This document shows, piece by piece, positions 1-9,016 of a stretch of 64,000 nucleotides of DNA. The DNA is from DQWO01 sp964478545. GTDB lineage: Bacteria; Desulfobacterota; Anaeroferrophillalia; Anaeroferrophillales; Anaeroferrophillaceae. Within the stretch, counting starts at the first letter, position 1. The number at the start of each line of letters is the position of its first letter. The notes under the pieces were generated by a model, which was given only the letters and a program-made list of their open reading frames with translations, ran no database searches and had not been told where the DNA came from. The translations under genes and the position numbers were made by a program. Where the stretch lies: assembly GCA_964478545.1 (NCBI GenBank), contig CAYZIS010000010.1, forward strand, positions 1 to 64,000, in the 5' to 3' direction.

Positions 1-409
1 TGGCTAGAAAATATTTACATCCGGCTAAAACTGGCTACTTTTCAACACCTTTTAAATAATAATGAAATAATTATTTTACCAAAATAGCCACATTATCGAT
101 AAGAAAATCACCGACTAAAATACCAATGAGACCAGCGAAACTCAACCTTGAACTCATATTCATATTGACAGATAAAGATCATTATTGTACCCCTGAACTG
201 ATAAGTACATCAAAAACACGTTATGGCTACCTTGAAAAATGGCCCTTTTGCTCGATTACTGCGCTAAGCTCAAATTATAATCCTCAAAATATGACATATA
301 TTCCTGCGGTTATAATTATCGCCTGCCTTGTACTCAAACAAAAATTCTAATTTTTCAAGACAACCTTATGTCGATTCTCTGATATCAATTGAATAACGAG
401 TTATACTCT
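1..409. other. AT-rich intergenic start of window
   Basis: This stretch upstream of the first gene is AT-rich and holds no convincing gene. Its right half contains one copy of a dispersed repeat (listed separately). A 74-codon open frame at 126-350 runs into that repeat and ends inside it, has no ribosome binding site and no recognisable product, so it is not called. Confidence 0.6.
228..365 (+). repeat. Dispersed ~138-bp repeat, copy 1
   Basis: This segment is nearly identical, in inverted orientation, to 47587-47724. The shared core includes CTCGATTACTGCG, AATCCTCAAAATATGACATA and TATTCCTGCGGTTATAAT, with only scattered substitutions over about 138 bp. Neither copy encodes a transposase. 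It looks like a non-autonomous interspersed element; the wider family is not known to me. Confidence 0.8.
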
Positions 410-1555
410 ATGCTACGCGACCATCATGTCATACCACTAGCCATTAAGCCGGTAACCGGTCGCCACCTTCAGCGGCGGTTTACTAAAGTACCATGGAATA
501 TTTATCAGGATGATCCCGCCTGGGTCCCACCGTTAATCATAGACTTGAACCGCCAGCTTGATCCCCAAAACCCTTATTTCTCCCATGCCCGGGTTCAATC
601 ATGGATAGCTTTTCGTGGCACAAAGGCTGTTGGCAGGATAAGTGCCCAGATAGACCGCCTTCACTTGGAACATCACCATGACCAGTGTGGTTTTTTCGGC
701 CTGTTGGAGGCAGAAGATCGGCAGGAAACATTTGCCGCGTTACTAAACACTGCTCAGACATGGCTGAAGGAACGGGGCATGAAGTCTATTATGGGCCCCT
801 TCAATTTATCGATCAACCATGAATGCGGTCTGCTGACATCGGGGTTTGATACCCCGCCCTACATTATGATGGGCCATGCCAAACCCTATTACAGCCATAG
901 AATAACTGAGCAGGGCTACACCCCGGTAAAGGAACTGCTGGCTTATATGGTCAAGACAAACTTCACCCCATCCCGGACCATGCTGGCAATAACCAAAAGA
1001 GTTAAAAAAAATATCCATATAAGACCTCTGAACCGTTCCCGTTTTGATGAAGAGTTGCAGACCATTGGCGATATTTTCAATGATGCCTGGTCCAACAACT
1101 GGGGATTCATTCCCCTGACCAAAGCTGAGCTGGAAGCCATGGGCAAAGATCTTAAACTGCTGGTGAACAAACAATTCATCCAAATTGCCGAGGTGGATGG
1201 AAAACCAGCCGCAATGATCATCGTACTGCCAAACATTAATGAAATAATTACTGATTTAAATGGCCACTTGTTTCCTTTGGGCTGGATGAAAATTCTATGG
1301 CGATTAAAGGTTAAACATCCTAAAACCGCCCGGGCCGCCCTCATGGGGATCAGGAAACAATACCAGCACCAACTGATCGGGGCCGCTCTCGCCTTCATGG
1401 TTATCGATGCAGCCCGGCATGCGGTAATAAAAAAAGGAGTAACGGATGTGGAGATGTCCTGGATCCTGGAAGACAACCTGGAAATGCGCAAGATTCTCGA
1501 AACGAATGGCAGCAAGATATCAAAACGGTATACTATCTACCGTAAAAAAATCTGA
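410..1555 (+). CDS. Long GNAT-fold acyltransferase (bCerS/YghO-like)
   Basis: The roughly 380-residue protein belongs to the long GNAT-type acyltransferase family often labelled YghO-like. The N-terminal part has the conserved 'DDPAWVPPL' block near residue 40. The middle has 'GPFNLSINHECGLL', and the C-terminal half is an acetyltransferase-like fold with 'IQIAEVDGKPAAMIIVLPN'. The bacterial ceramide synthase of Caulobacter, which acylates an amino group of a sphingoid base, is of this general kind as I recall it. The lipid kinase, phosphatidyltransferase and LptFG genes that follow on the same strand fit a lipid role. I chose the ATG at 410; a TTG at 389 would add seven residues, and neither has a strong ribosome binding site. 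Substrate is inferred from context only; a plain GNAT acyltransferase of another lipid is equally possible. Confidence 0.65.
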   Translation: MLRDHHVIPLAIKPVTGRHLQRRFTKVPWNIYQDDPAWVPPLIIDLNRQLDPQNPYFSHARVQSWIAFRGTKAVGRISAQIDRLHLEHHHDQCGFFGLLEAEDRQETFAALLNTAQTWLKERGMKSIMGPFNLSINHECGLLTSGFDTPPYIMMGHAKPYYSHRITEQGYTPVKELLAYMVKTNFTPSRTMLAITKRVKKNIHIRPLNRSRFDEELQTIGDIFNDAWSNNWGFIPLTKAELEAMGKDLKLLVNKQFIQIAEVDGKPAAMIIVLPNINEIITDLNGHLFPLGWMKILWRLKVKHPKTARAALMGIRKQYQHQLIGAALAFMVIDAARHAVIKKGVTDVEMSWILEDNLEMRKILETNGSKISKRYTIYRKKI

Positions 1556-1622
1556 ATTAGCATTGTGAACTTTGTTCCAGGCTTAAAGATGAATATTTCT
1601 TGCACGAAAAGGACAAACATAG

Positions 1623-2432
1623 ATGACTAGACAGACCCGTAAATTTACGGCTATCATCCTTGCCGCTGATAGAGCTATCGGCGACCCGGTGGCCGAAGCA
1701 ACCGGCGCTCCATGCAAATCACTGTCACCGGTAGGTGGCGTACCCATGGTTATACGCGTTATTGAAGCACTGGAAGCTTCCAGCGAGGTAGATTCCTGTA
1801 TCCTCTGCGGCCCTTCCAGAGAAATAATAAGCCAATCACCGGAACTCAGCCAGGCCCTAACCAACAACAGCATCCGCTGGATACCGCAGCGGGAGACACC
1901 AAGCACCAGCACCTATGAAGCATTACAGCAGGTTGACCAACAAAAACCGGTTCTGGTAACCACTGCAGATCATGCTTTACTGACGCCGCAGATTGTTGAT
2001 TATTTCTGTTCCCAGGCCCGCCAAACTGATTATGATTTGGCCGTTGGCCTGGCATCTTATGATATGCTTAGCAAGGCTTTCCCAAACTGCCGGCGTACGG
2101 TTACCAAACTTAAAGACGGTGGTTTCTGCTCCTGCAACCTGTTTGCCTTTTTGACCCCAAAAAGTTATTCCGCGGCCAATTTCTGGCGACAGGTTGAACA
2201 ACAGCGAAAAAAACCTTTACGCATTGTCAGTGTCTGCGGCTGGATAACCGTACTTCGTTTTTTATTGGGGCAGTTAACTATGGAAGAGGGGTTACGGCGT
2301 ATTTCCCGGCGGATGGAACTAAAGGCAGGAGCCATTATGATGGTCCAGCCGGAAGCCGCCGTTGATGTGGATACAGTGGGAGATTTAGCCTTGACCAACA
2401 ACATTATTGCCAACCGAGGCGGCAATTCTTAA
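1623..2432 (+). CDS. MobA-like NTP transferase family protein
   Basis: The protein is 269 residues, preceded by AAAGGA about ten bases before the ATG. The N-terminus 'FTAIILAADR' and the following 'PCKSLSPVGGVPMVIRV' match the nucleotide-binding start of MobA-like/GT-A nucleotidyltransferases. The usual glycine-rich LAGGxSxRM loop is altered, with Ala-Asp in place of Gly-Gly. A 'TTADHAL' motif near residue 117 stands where the metal-binding aspartate pair of the family sits. A hydrophobic segment near residues 205-220 may touch the membrane. It lies 67 bp after the GNAT gene on the same strand, so probable co-transcription. It may make an activated sugar or polyol head group for the lipid pathway, but the substrate cannot be read from the sequence. 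The altered loop could mean changed specificity or loss of activity. Confidence 0.6.
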   Translation: MTRQTRKFTAIILAADRAIGDPVAEATGAPCKSLSPVGGVPMVIRVIEALEASSEVDSCILCGPSREIISQSPELSQALTNNSIRWIPQRETPSTSTYEALQQVDQQKPVLVTTADHALLTPQIVDYFCSQARQTDYDLAVGLASYDMLSKAFPNCRRTVTKLKDGGFCSCNLFAFLTPKSYSAANFWRQVEQQRKKPLRIVSVCGWITVLRFLLGQLTMEEGLRRISRRMELKAGAIMMVQPEAAVDVDTVGDLALTNNIIANRGGNS

Positions 2433-2529
2433 AAGCACCCTCAGCCCCCTATGGGCGGCCACACATCAATAAATAACAAATCTTTTGCAATGAGATGCCC
2501 CGGCATGGCCCTCGTTCATTTCGCCGATA

Positions 2530-3246
2530 TCATTTAAACACCTGTCTGGCATGTTCCAGATCGGCGGGATAATCCACTTCAGCCCATAACAATCCAGCAA
2601 CAGCACAAGTCCAAACCGGTTTACTCTGGGCCATTTCATTGATTACCGATAAATACCAACGTTTTCTGGCCGCCGGCTCCTTGAGCGCCTGTTCCATGGC
2701 CGCGCGAAACCATGCTGCCCCCTGTTCCCGAAAAAGGATCATTCCAATAGCTTCGGCATCAACTTCTTCAGCCGCCAGGATTTTCCCTATTTGCTGCAAC
2801 CGCGTACCATCAAGCTGGACTTTCATATCATCAGCATCATATTCTTTTTTATGACTGATGGTAACCGTAACATCATGCTTCGGCGTTTTCAGCAGGCGTT
2901 CAGGAATAGCCGCTTCAAACAGAGTATCTCCATTAATCAGCAGAAAATCACCGGTTATTTTTTCCCTGACTTTCCAGCAACTGACCAAGTTGTCAGATGT
3001 AGCATACTCGGCATTAAGAAAAGTTTCAACATTCTGCGGACCGGAATAATGTTTGAGCAAGGATTCAACTTTGCCAGCACCATAACCAACCACTACTGTT
3101 ATCTGCTCTACCCCGCAAATCGCAAGGGCATCCAGTTGCCGTTCGAGCAAAGTTTTATCGCCAATCGGCAAAAGGCATTTAGGCATTTCATTGGTCAACG
3201 GCAACAAGCGTTTTCCCTGACCAGCACTTAAAATAATCGCTTTCAC
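2530..3246 (-). CDS. LicC-like sugar/polyol-phosphate nucleotidyltransferase
   Basis: This is a roughly 238-residue NTP transferase. It begins with the signature 'KAIILSAGQGKRLLPLT' and 'MPKCLLPIG', the nucleotide-binding loop and conserved lysine. The metal-binding aspartate lies in 'FLLINGDTLFE', and 'NAEYATSDNLVSCW' resembles LicC-type CTP:phosphocholine and inositol-1-phosphate cytidylyltransferases. I chose GTG at 3246 because AAGGAG stands nine bases upstream and the protein then starts at the fold; an ATG at 3294 would add 16 poorly conserved residues. It is on the opposite strand inside the lipid cluster, divergent from lptF. The likely job is activation of a phosphorylated head group as a CDP- or UDP-derivative for the phosphatidyltransferase at 6.8-8.0 kb. 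That partnership is inferred. Confidence 0.7.
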   Translation of the reverse strand: MKAIILSAGQGKRLLPLTNEMPKCLLPIGDKTLLERQLDALAICGVEQITVVVGYGAGKVESLLKHYSGPQNVETFLNAEYATSDNLVSCWKVREKITGDFLLINGDTLFEAAIPERLLKTPKHDVTVTISHKKEYDADDMKVQLDGTRLQQIGKILAAEEVDAEAIGMILFREQGAAWFRAAMEQALKEPAARKRWYLSVINEMAQSKPVWTCAVAGLLWAEVDYPADLEHARQVFK

Positions 3247-3493
3247 TCTCTGATCTCCTTTTTTCAACTTGCAAAGAACTGCCCCGATTACCATGAAAAC
3301 ACTTCATTTCAATTTCAAGAATCATTTATGAAACGCGGGTGACATAGCATAATTAAACAACAAAAACAATCATCCACATTAACAATTAACGGGAGATGTC
3401 CTTTCCAGTCAAGTATTGCCATACAGACCCAAACCCTGTATAGTTTGACCTGAATAACAACATACTCCTCACATCTACCACAATTGACTAACC

Positions 3494-4573
3494 ATGAAGA
3501 TTATTGACCGTTACATAATCCAGGAAATCGGGAAACCCATGATTGTGGTCTGTCTGGTTCTGGTAAGCATTTTCGCCGGATACTGTGCCACCCGCTACCT
3601 GGCCGATGCCACTGCGGGACTGCTGTCAGCTAAAACAGTTTTCAGCCTAATACTGCTGAAAGTCGTTATCGCCCTGGAAGTTCTGCTGCCGACGACCATC
3701 TATCTTTCGGTAGTTGTCGGCCTTGGTCGTTTATATACGGATTTGGAGATGACAGCCCTTGAATCCTGTGGTGTGAAGCGCAGCAGAATTTATCGAAATG
3801 TTCTGTTGATTGCCACCATGGTCAGCCTGCTGGTGGCCAGTCTCTCACTGTTCATCAGACCGTGGGCGTACCGTACTGCCTACCAGTTGAAAAGCTTTGC
3901 AGAAAGCCACTTTCAGATAAAACGGATGGAACCGGCCGCCTTTTACGAACTTGAATCAGGGAAACGGGTTATTTTTGCCCAGCAGGTTAATCAACAAAGA
4001 CAACGGGCACAACAGGTTTTCATCCGCACCAGATCAAAAGATAAACAACAAATTATCACGGCAAGGGAAGTTTCGCAGCAAAATGATCCCTTTGGCGACA
4101 ACGATACTCTGGTTTTCCGAGATGGTACAATATTTGAGCTATCATCATCCGGTCAGGGAGATACAACCGTAGGGTTTAAACAATACACCCTTTCCCTCAG
4201 TCCTCCGGAAGCCACTCCCATAACTAAAATAAAAGCCTCATCGACCAGCAACCTGATGCACTCAGATAAGTCATTGGCAATCGCCGAACTTCAGTGGCGC
4301 TTTTCAACCCCGCTCACCGCCGTTATCCTGGCACTGTTGGGCATTCCACTCAGCCAGACCAGCCCCCGCCGGGGAAAATATGCGAAGGTGGTACTAGCAG
4401 TAGTCATTTACAGTATTTTTTACACCCTCAGTCTGGTAACTAAAACCTGGATTGGAGAACGGGTTATCAGCCCCTGGCCAGGAATCTGGGGAATTGAAGG
4501 GGCAATGGCCCTCTTGTTATTAATCACCACCATAAGTTTCTTTCAGAAGTGGCATCTCCCTAGAAGGGGCTGA
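3494..4573 (+). CDS. lptF: LptF-type permease of the LPS-export ABC system
   Basis: This 359-residue protein has the LptF/LptG (YjgP/YjgQ) layout. Three membrane segments lie in residues 12-122, a periplasmic domain in about 125-265, and three more membrane segments follow to residue 352. The conserved 'LGRLYTDLEMTALESCGV' (cytoplasmic coupling region) and 'ELQWRFSTPLTAVILALLGI' blocks match E. coli LptF well. LptF and LptG form the membrane channel that, with LptB, extracts lipopolysaccharide from the inner membrane toward LptC/A/D. LptB is not in this window. It is followed 28 bp later by lptG. Placement inside a phospholipid head-group cluster raises the possibility that this pair exports a special lipid rather than ordinary LPS. 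Confidence 0.85.
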   Translation: MKIIDRYIIQEIGKPMIVVCLVLVSIFAGYCATRYLADATAGLLSAKTVFSLILLKVVIALEVLLPTTIYLSVVVGLGRLYTDLEMTALESCGVKRSRIYRNVLLIATMVSLLVASLSLFIRPWAYRTAYQLKSFAESHFQIKRMEPAAFYELESGKRVIFAQQVNQQRQRAQQVFIRTRSKDKQQIITAREVSQQNDPFGDNDTLVFRDGTIFELSSSGQGDTTVGFKQYTLSLSPPEATPITKIKASSTSNLMHSDKSLAIAELQWRFSTPLTAVILALLGIPLSQTSPRRGKYAKVVLAVVIYSIFYTLSLVTKTWIGERVISPWPGIWGIEGAMALLLLITTISFFQKWHLPRRG

Positions 4574-4601
4574 CATACTACGTTTATACCACTGAAAAAC
4601 C

Positions 4602-5672
4602 ATGAAAATAACCGACCGTTATACGATCAGAAATTTTTTGCAGGCATTCCTGCTGGTTACCACCATCCTGCTTTTCCTTTTCAGTTTCATCGAATTGATG
4701 GGACAATTAAAGGACATCGGCACTGGTCACTACCAGTTGGGTGATGCCTTTCGTTATGTTATCCTGACCACCCCTAAACGCTGGCTTGATCTTCTCCCGG
4801 TCGCCACCCTGCTGGGCAGCACCATCGGCCTGGGACTCCTTGCTGACCATAATGAACTTTTAGCCTTGCAGACCGCTGGTCTCAGACCCTGGAGAATATG
4901 TCTGCCGGTACTAGTTATCGGGATTCTTTTTATGATGATTGCAGGTATTTGTGCTGAATTTATTATTCCACCGTTGGAACAACAGGCTAGAACCCAGCGA
5001 TTACTGGCGCTTTCCGACACCGGCATGATTATGACTAAAGATGAATTCTGGATTCGGCAGGGAAATAACCTCATTCGGATAGAAAAACCATCAACACTGG
5101 ATACTATGGCCGGCATGGATATCTACGAATGCGACCAGCAGGGACAGTTAAAAACATACCTGCACAGTCCCAAGGCTGATATTATTGATAAACAAATATG
5201 GCGATTACAGAATGTTGAAAAAAGAGAATTCACTAAAGACGGCATAAGCAGAAAAACCATCACCGAACTGACATTGGACCTTTCCCTCAATGCCAAGCAG
5301 CTCGGAATCCTTAATTTGCCACCGGAAAGTCTGTCACCGACAAATCTTTATCATTATGTAAAAATCCTGCAACAGAGAGGACAAAATGCTGATCATTACA
5401 TTATGGCCCTGTGGCAAAAGTTAAGCGCTCCATTAACCACCGGGGCCATGCTATTGCTCTCTCTGCCCCTGATTTTCGGGCCGATCCGTGACACATCAGC
5501 CGGGCTGCTGATCACCATCGCTGTCCTGGTTGGTATTTTTGCCTACCTTTTCAATAACATCATCGGTGATCTTGGCTTAATGTTCAACTTTTCCCCGGCA
5601 GTAACTGTACTCATGCCCATCGCACTCATTCTGGGGATCAGTGCCTGGATGGCCAAAAAAAGATCATGGTAA
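4602..5672 (+). CDS. lptG: LptG-type permease of the LPS-export ABC system
   Basis: This 356-residue partner of the preceding gene has the same six-segment membrane plan with a central periplasmic domain. Recognisable blocks are 'MKITDRYTIRNFLQAFLLV' at the start, 'LATLLGSTIGLGLLADHNEL'-like sequence at residues 67-87, and 'WQKLSAPLTTGAMLLLSLPL' at the fourth membrane segment. It would heterodimerise with LptF and couple to the LptB ATPase. The 28-bp gap and same strand indicate an operon with lptF. Its 3' end overlaps the end of the convergent metallophosphoesterase gene by nine bases. The E. coli complex handles LPS; related pairs sit beside ceramide-lipid genes in some proteobacteria, as I recall. 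Confidence 0.82.
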   Translation: MKITDRYTIRNFLQAFLLVTTILLFLFSFIELMGQLKDIGTGHYQLGDAFRYVILTTPKRWLDLLPVATLLGSTIGLGLLADHNELLALQTAGLRPWRICLPVLVIGILFMMIAGICAEFIIPPLEQQARTQRLLALSDTGMIMTKDEFWIRQGNNLIRIEKPSTLDTMAGMDIYECDQQGQLKTYLHSPKADIIDKQIWRLQNVEKREFTKDGISRKTITELTLDLSLNAKQLGILNLPPESLSPTNLYHYVKILQQRGQNADHYIMALWQKLSAPLTTGAMLLLSLPLIFGPIRDTSAGLLITIAVLVGIFAYLFNNIIGDLGLMFNFSPAVTVLMPIALILGISAWMAKKRSW

Positions 5673-6653
5673 TAGAGGCTGCCAGCTGCCACGCTCAAAA
5701 AATTTATTTTCACTGAGCGAATAACGACACCGTTTGAACTTTATCTGCCAACCTTGATCGCTACGAGCAATATGGTAAAGATTATATTCTGACCGTCGAT
5801 CGGGAGTTCTGCCGATGGCCGATGCCGAAGGCACCCCGACTACAGGGATACGACCAGCCGGCGTTTCCAGAAATGAGCAGGAAGCAATATGGGCATGGCC
5901 ATGCAATACCAGTTCGGCTCCCTGGCGCTGCAGCAGCTTACAAAAAGCCCGGTAATCCGTCAGCCTTTTACGCCAGTTGATGACACCGGGAACCGGGGGA
6001 TGATGGATTAAAATCACCCTGCATTGCTGCCGCGAACCATATTTGTTCAGGAGCACTTCCAAATGCTGCAATTGGGTTTTACCAAGGGTCCCGGTAGCCA
6101 GAAGAGGCAGGCAGGGGTGGGCGGTGGTCAATCCGATGAGAACCACATCTCCCCTTTCACGGATGAAAGGAAATGAAATTTTCGGCTCTTCCCCGAGTGA
6201 ATGGACACTATCGCCAACCAGGTAGGATCTCCATAAATTCTGGCCATTCTCCCAGGCGGAGGTCACATAGGCATCATGATTGCCGGGAATGACCGTCACC
6301 TGCTCCGGCGGCCCCAGTAAACGCAGAAATTCCGCTGCCCGACGGTATTCATCCGGCAGTCCCAGATGGGTTAAATCTCCGGTCACCGTGATATGATCAG
6401 GATGCTGTGATTTCAAATCTTTAATCAGAGCCGAGACAACCTTATCGCTATGTTCATGCCGGCGGCGCCAACGCCATGAGAGATAACCGTACAATCGTTT
6501 ATTGAGAAAATCAGTCAGCCGGCTGTCGGTTGGTGAAAAAAAATGAGGATCAGATAAATGGGCCAGGATTAAGGGATGAAATTTCCCGACCTCAGTTACC
6601 ATGTCTGCAGGGAGCTCTTCACGACGACATTCTTCATGCTTTACAACAATCAT
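5664..6653 (-). CDS. Calcineurin-like metallophosphoesterase
   Basis: The protein has all motifs of a binuclear metallophosphoesterase in order: 'LAHLSDPHF' (Asp and His ligands) near residue 30, 'TVTGDLTHLG' (GD) near residue 95, 'VIPGNHDAY' (GNHD) near residue 122, 'ILIHHPPVPG' near residue 215 and 'LVLHGHAH' (GHxH) near residue 250. The family includes CpdA-type phosphodiesterases and lipid phosphatases such as LpxH. It lies antiparallel inside the lipid cluster, with its end overlapping lptG. Start is uncertain: the ATG at 6653 has no clear ribosome site, and an in-frame ATG at 6602 gives a protein starting 17 residues later, still ahead of the first motif. Substrate is not evident; dephosphorylation of a lipid or sugar phosphate would suit the context. 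Confidence 0.75.
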   Translation of the reverse strand: MIVVKHEECRREELPADMVTEVGKFHPLILAHLSDPHFFSPTDSRLTDFLNKRLYGYLSWRWRRRHEHSDKVVSALIKDLKSQHPDHITVTGDLTHLGLPDEYRRAAEFLRLLGPPEQVTVIPGNHDAYVTSAWENGQNLWRSYLVGDSVHSLGEEPKISFPFIRERGDVVLIGLTTAHPCLPLLATGTLGKTQLQHLEVLLNKYGSRQQCRVILIHHPPVPGVINWRKRLTDYRAFCKLLQRQGAELVLHGHAHIASCSFLETPAGRIPVVGVPSASAIGRTPDRRSEYNLYHIARSDQGWQIKFKRCRYSLSENKFFERGSWQPLLP

Positions 6654-6752
6654 AAAAATCTATATAAAACAGAGTGATTTTTTTTGCAATGATTGTCAGC
6701 CGACAACCTGGATAAGATTATTCTGTATCAACCTTCAGACAGGAAAACCTTC

Positions 6753-7976
6753 ATGTCAACCAGCGTCTATATATTCAATGAGAGTCCGGTAAAACTTTGG
6801 GGGTTAACCTCCCGAGAACGCCTTGAACGAGTTTTAGCCAAAGCCGGGATACATGATTTCATTTCTGATCCAAATCAGGCAACAACGGATAACATCTTGC
6901 TGCTCCGCGCTGACTATCTCTACGATGATCGGGTAATTCAGAACCTGCTGGAATCACCTGACACTCTCCTGCTGACTGCAAAGGAAGGCCGCAAAATTCC
7001 GGTCGCCGCCCAAATCAAGACTGACTTGGCTTCACCTGTCTTTGATTATCTTAACGATGGCAAGCAGGATGAAGCCCTGAAGTCTCTGCGCACGGTTACC
7101 CCTCAAACTCTGACACCGGCATACCAGCAGCGGCTGCGAAAATTCGACCCGCCCTTTGTATTACCCATCACGGAACAATATCGTCATAAGTTGGAAAAAC
7201 ATCTTTTTTCCTGGTCATATAAAGGAATAACCGATCTGGTTACCAAATGGTGCTGGCCATTTCCCGCCCGGCTGGCGGTGGGGGTCTGCGTTCGTCGCGA
7301 CTGGAAACCCAACCAGGTAACCCTGGTAGGCCTGGGGCTGGTCATTCTGGCTGGTATTTTATTCTATTCTGGTTTCTATGCCCTGGGCCTGATGGCTGGC
7401 TGGATGATGACTTTTCTTGACACGGTGGACGGAAAACTTGCCCGGGTCACCGTTACTTCCAGCAAATTCGGCCATATTTTTGATCATGCCATTGATCTCA
7501 TTCATCCACCTTTCTGGTATGTCGTCTGGGGATTGGGCCTGGCAAACAGTTCCCCTGCCCTGTCACTAACCCATTTGCCGCTGATTTTATGGCTGATAGT
7601 CGGCGCCTACCTGACCGGACGGCTGGTTGAAGCCATCTTCACCAGCATGCTGGGACGTTTTGGCATTTTCTCCTGGCATCCCACCGATTCATATTTTCGC
7701 CTGATTACCGGACGTCGCAACCCAAACCTTATTTTGTTAACCATCAGCACCCTGTTCGGCCGCCCTGACCTGGGCTTGCTGGCAGTAGCCTTTTGGACGG
7801 TTGTTACCAGCTTATTTATGCTTGTACGATTGGGAATGGCAATCAAGACCCGTTTCACCAGTGGCCCCTTGACCCCATGGTTAAGCAAAATTGATCCGGA
7901 AGAAAAACCAAAATCACTGGCAGTACGATTATTCACCCGACCACCGACTATACTTCCGGATGGAAGCCAAGGCTAA
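6753..7976 (+). CDS. CDP-alcohol phosphatidyltransferase with N-terminal NTP-transferase-like domain
   Basis: Residues 223-248 contain the complete CDP-alcohol phosphatidyltransferase signature D-x2-D-G-x2-A-R-x8-G-x3-D-x3-D, starting 'DTVDGKLAR'. It is flanked by hydrophobic segments at about 190-222, 285-305 and 345-370. These enzymes displace CMP from a CDP-activated lipid or alcohol to make a phosphodiester, in the inner membrane. The first 150 residues are extra. 'ILLLRADYLYDDRVIQNLL' resembles the substrate half of sugar-nucleotidyltransferases, as in inositol-phosphate cytidylyltransferase fusions, but the glycine-rich loop is missing, so activity there is doubtful. I chose ATG 6753 with AGGA eight bases upstream; a TTG at 6693 would add 20 residues. 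The stop TAA shares a base with the next start. Confidence 0.8.
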   Translation: MSTSVYIFNESPVKLWGLTSRERLERVLAKAGIHDFISDPNQATTDNILLLRADYLYDDRVIQNLLESPDTLLLTAKEGRKIPVAAQIKTDLASPVFDYLNDGKQDEALKSLRTVTPQTLTPAYQQRLRKFDPPFVLPITEQYRHKLEKHLFSWSYKGITDLVTKWCWPFPARLAVGVCVRRDWKPNQVTLVGLGLVILAGILFYSGFYALGLMAGWMMTFLDTVDGKLARVTVTSSKFGHIFDHAIDLIHPPFWYVVWGLGLANSSPALSLTHLPLILWLIVGAYLTGRLVEAIFTSMLGRFGIFSWHPTDSYFRLITGRRNPNLILLTISTLFGRPDLGLLAVAFWTVVTSLFMLVRLGMAIKTRFTSGPLTPWLSKIDPEEKPKSLAVRLFTRPPTILPDGSQG

Positions 7977-9016
7977 TGGCACCTACCAGTTTATCCGACA
8001 CAAAAACTTATAATCAACAACACCTGCAATGGAATCCTGGCAACCTGGAAGAATCAGCTATCGGGGTGTTGAGCAACCCTTTAAGCGGGGGAAATAAACG
8101 CGGCCTCAATTCCATCAAAAAACTATTGGCAGACCGACCTGAAGTACTGCATTATGAAGCCAGGAATCCTGCCGAGGTTGACAATGTCCTGCTAACTTTT
8201 GGCAAAGCGGGAATTAAACTTCTGGTTATCAATGGCGGCGACGGCACTATTCAGGCAGTTCTGACCTCCATCTTCAACCGGAAGCCTTTTGGTAATATTC
8301 CCCTGCTGGCAATCCTCAAAGCCGGGACCACGAGCATGACCGCCGGCGATATCGGCCTGCCCGGACGGGGAAGCAAGGCATTGTCACAGCTTTTGTACCA
8401 GATGGACAAGAACCAAACAATCCAGGTCGTCCAGCGGCCGATCATGGAAGTAAAACATGATAATGTGATTTCACGGTACGGCATGTTTTTCGGAGCTGCC
8501 GTCATTCCCCAGGGGATTGAGTTTTTCCACCAGCGGGTTAATCGCCCCGGACTTCGTGGAGAGCTTGGACCTGGGCTGGTCATGGTTCGTTTTCTCCTGG
8601 CCATACTGGGATTCCAGCGCCAGAAAATCCTCCGACCGATTCCTATGGCCATCCAGGTAAATCAGCAGCATGATACCACTAAAAATGATTACCTGATCGT
8701 TCTTGCCAGCAGCCTTGAACGGCTTTTCCTCGGGTTGCACCCCTACTGGGGTGAAGAAGACGCCCCCTTGCATTTCACCAGCGTCACCAGTAAGGCACGG
8801 CATTTACTGCGCACTATGTTCCAACTAACCCGTGGCCGTCGCCCCCGTTACACCACCCCAGAACACGGGTACCAGAGTCATAATGCAAAACAGATAAAAA
8901 TATTTTGCGCCAGCCCCTACACCCTCGATGGCCAGATATACCATCCAGCCGACGACAAGTTTCCGATTATTATTCGCCATGGAGGGACGCTATCCTTTGT
9001 CCAGTTGCAAACATGA
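7976..9016 (+). CDS. DAG/sphingosine-kinase-like lipid kinase
   Basis: The 346-residue protein carries the two nucleotide-binding motifs of the diacylglycerol/sphingosine/ceramide kinase family: 'NPLSGG' at residues 34-39 and 'INGGDGT' at 85-91. A C-terminal beta-sandwich-like part follows, ending 'IYHPADDKFPIIIRHGGTLSF', shortened here to the family's typical tail. The family phosphorylates a lipid hydroxyl using ATP at the inner membrane. It is translationally coupled on both sides: TAATG overlap with the phosphatidyltransferase and ATGA overlap with the next gene. In the pathway suggested by the cluster it would make a lipid phosphate. Whether the lipid is diacylglycerol, ceramide or another is not visible; bacterial ceramide kinase CpgB is one family precedent I recall. 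Confidence 0.78.
   Translation: MAPTSLSDTKTYNQQHLQWNPGNLEESAIGVLSNPLSGGNKRGLNSIKKLLADRPEVLHYEARNPAEVDNVLLTFGKAGIKLLVINGGDGTIQAVLTSIFNRKPFGNIPLLAILKAGTTSMTAGDIGLPGRGSKALSQLLYQMDKNQTIQVVQRPIMEVKHDNVISRYGMFFGAAVIPQGIEFFHQRVNRPGLRGELGPGLVMVRFLLAILGFQRQKILRPIPMAIQVNQQHDTTKNDYLIVLASSLERLFLGLHPYWGEEDAPLHFTSVTSKARHLLRTMFQLTRGRRPRYTTPEHGYQSHNAKQIKIFCASPYTLDGQIYHPADDKFPIIIRHGGTLSFVQLQT

Noticed and set aside
126..350. 74-codon open frame at the window start
   Set aside because: It runs into the dispersed repeat, has no ribosome binding site and the same residues occur in the second repeat copy, so it is a by-product of the repeat.
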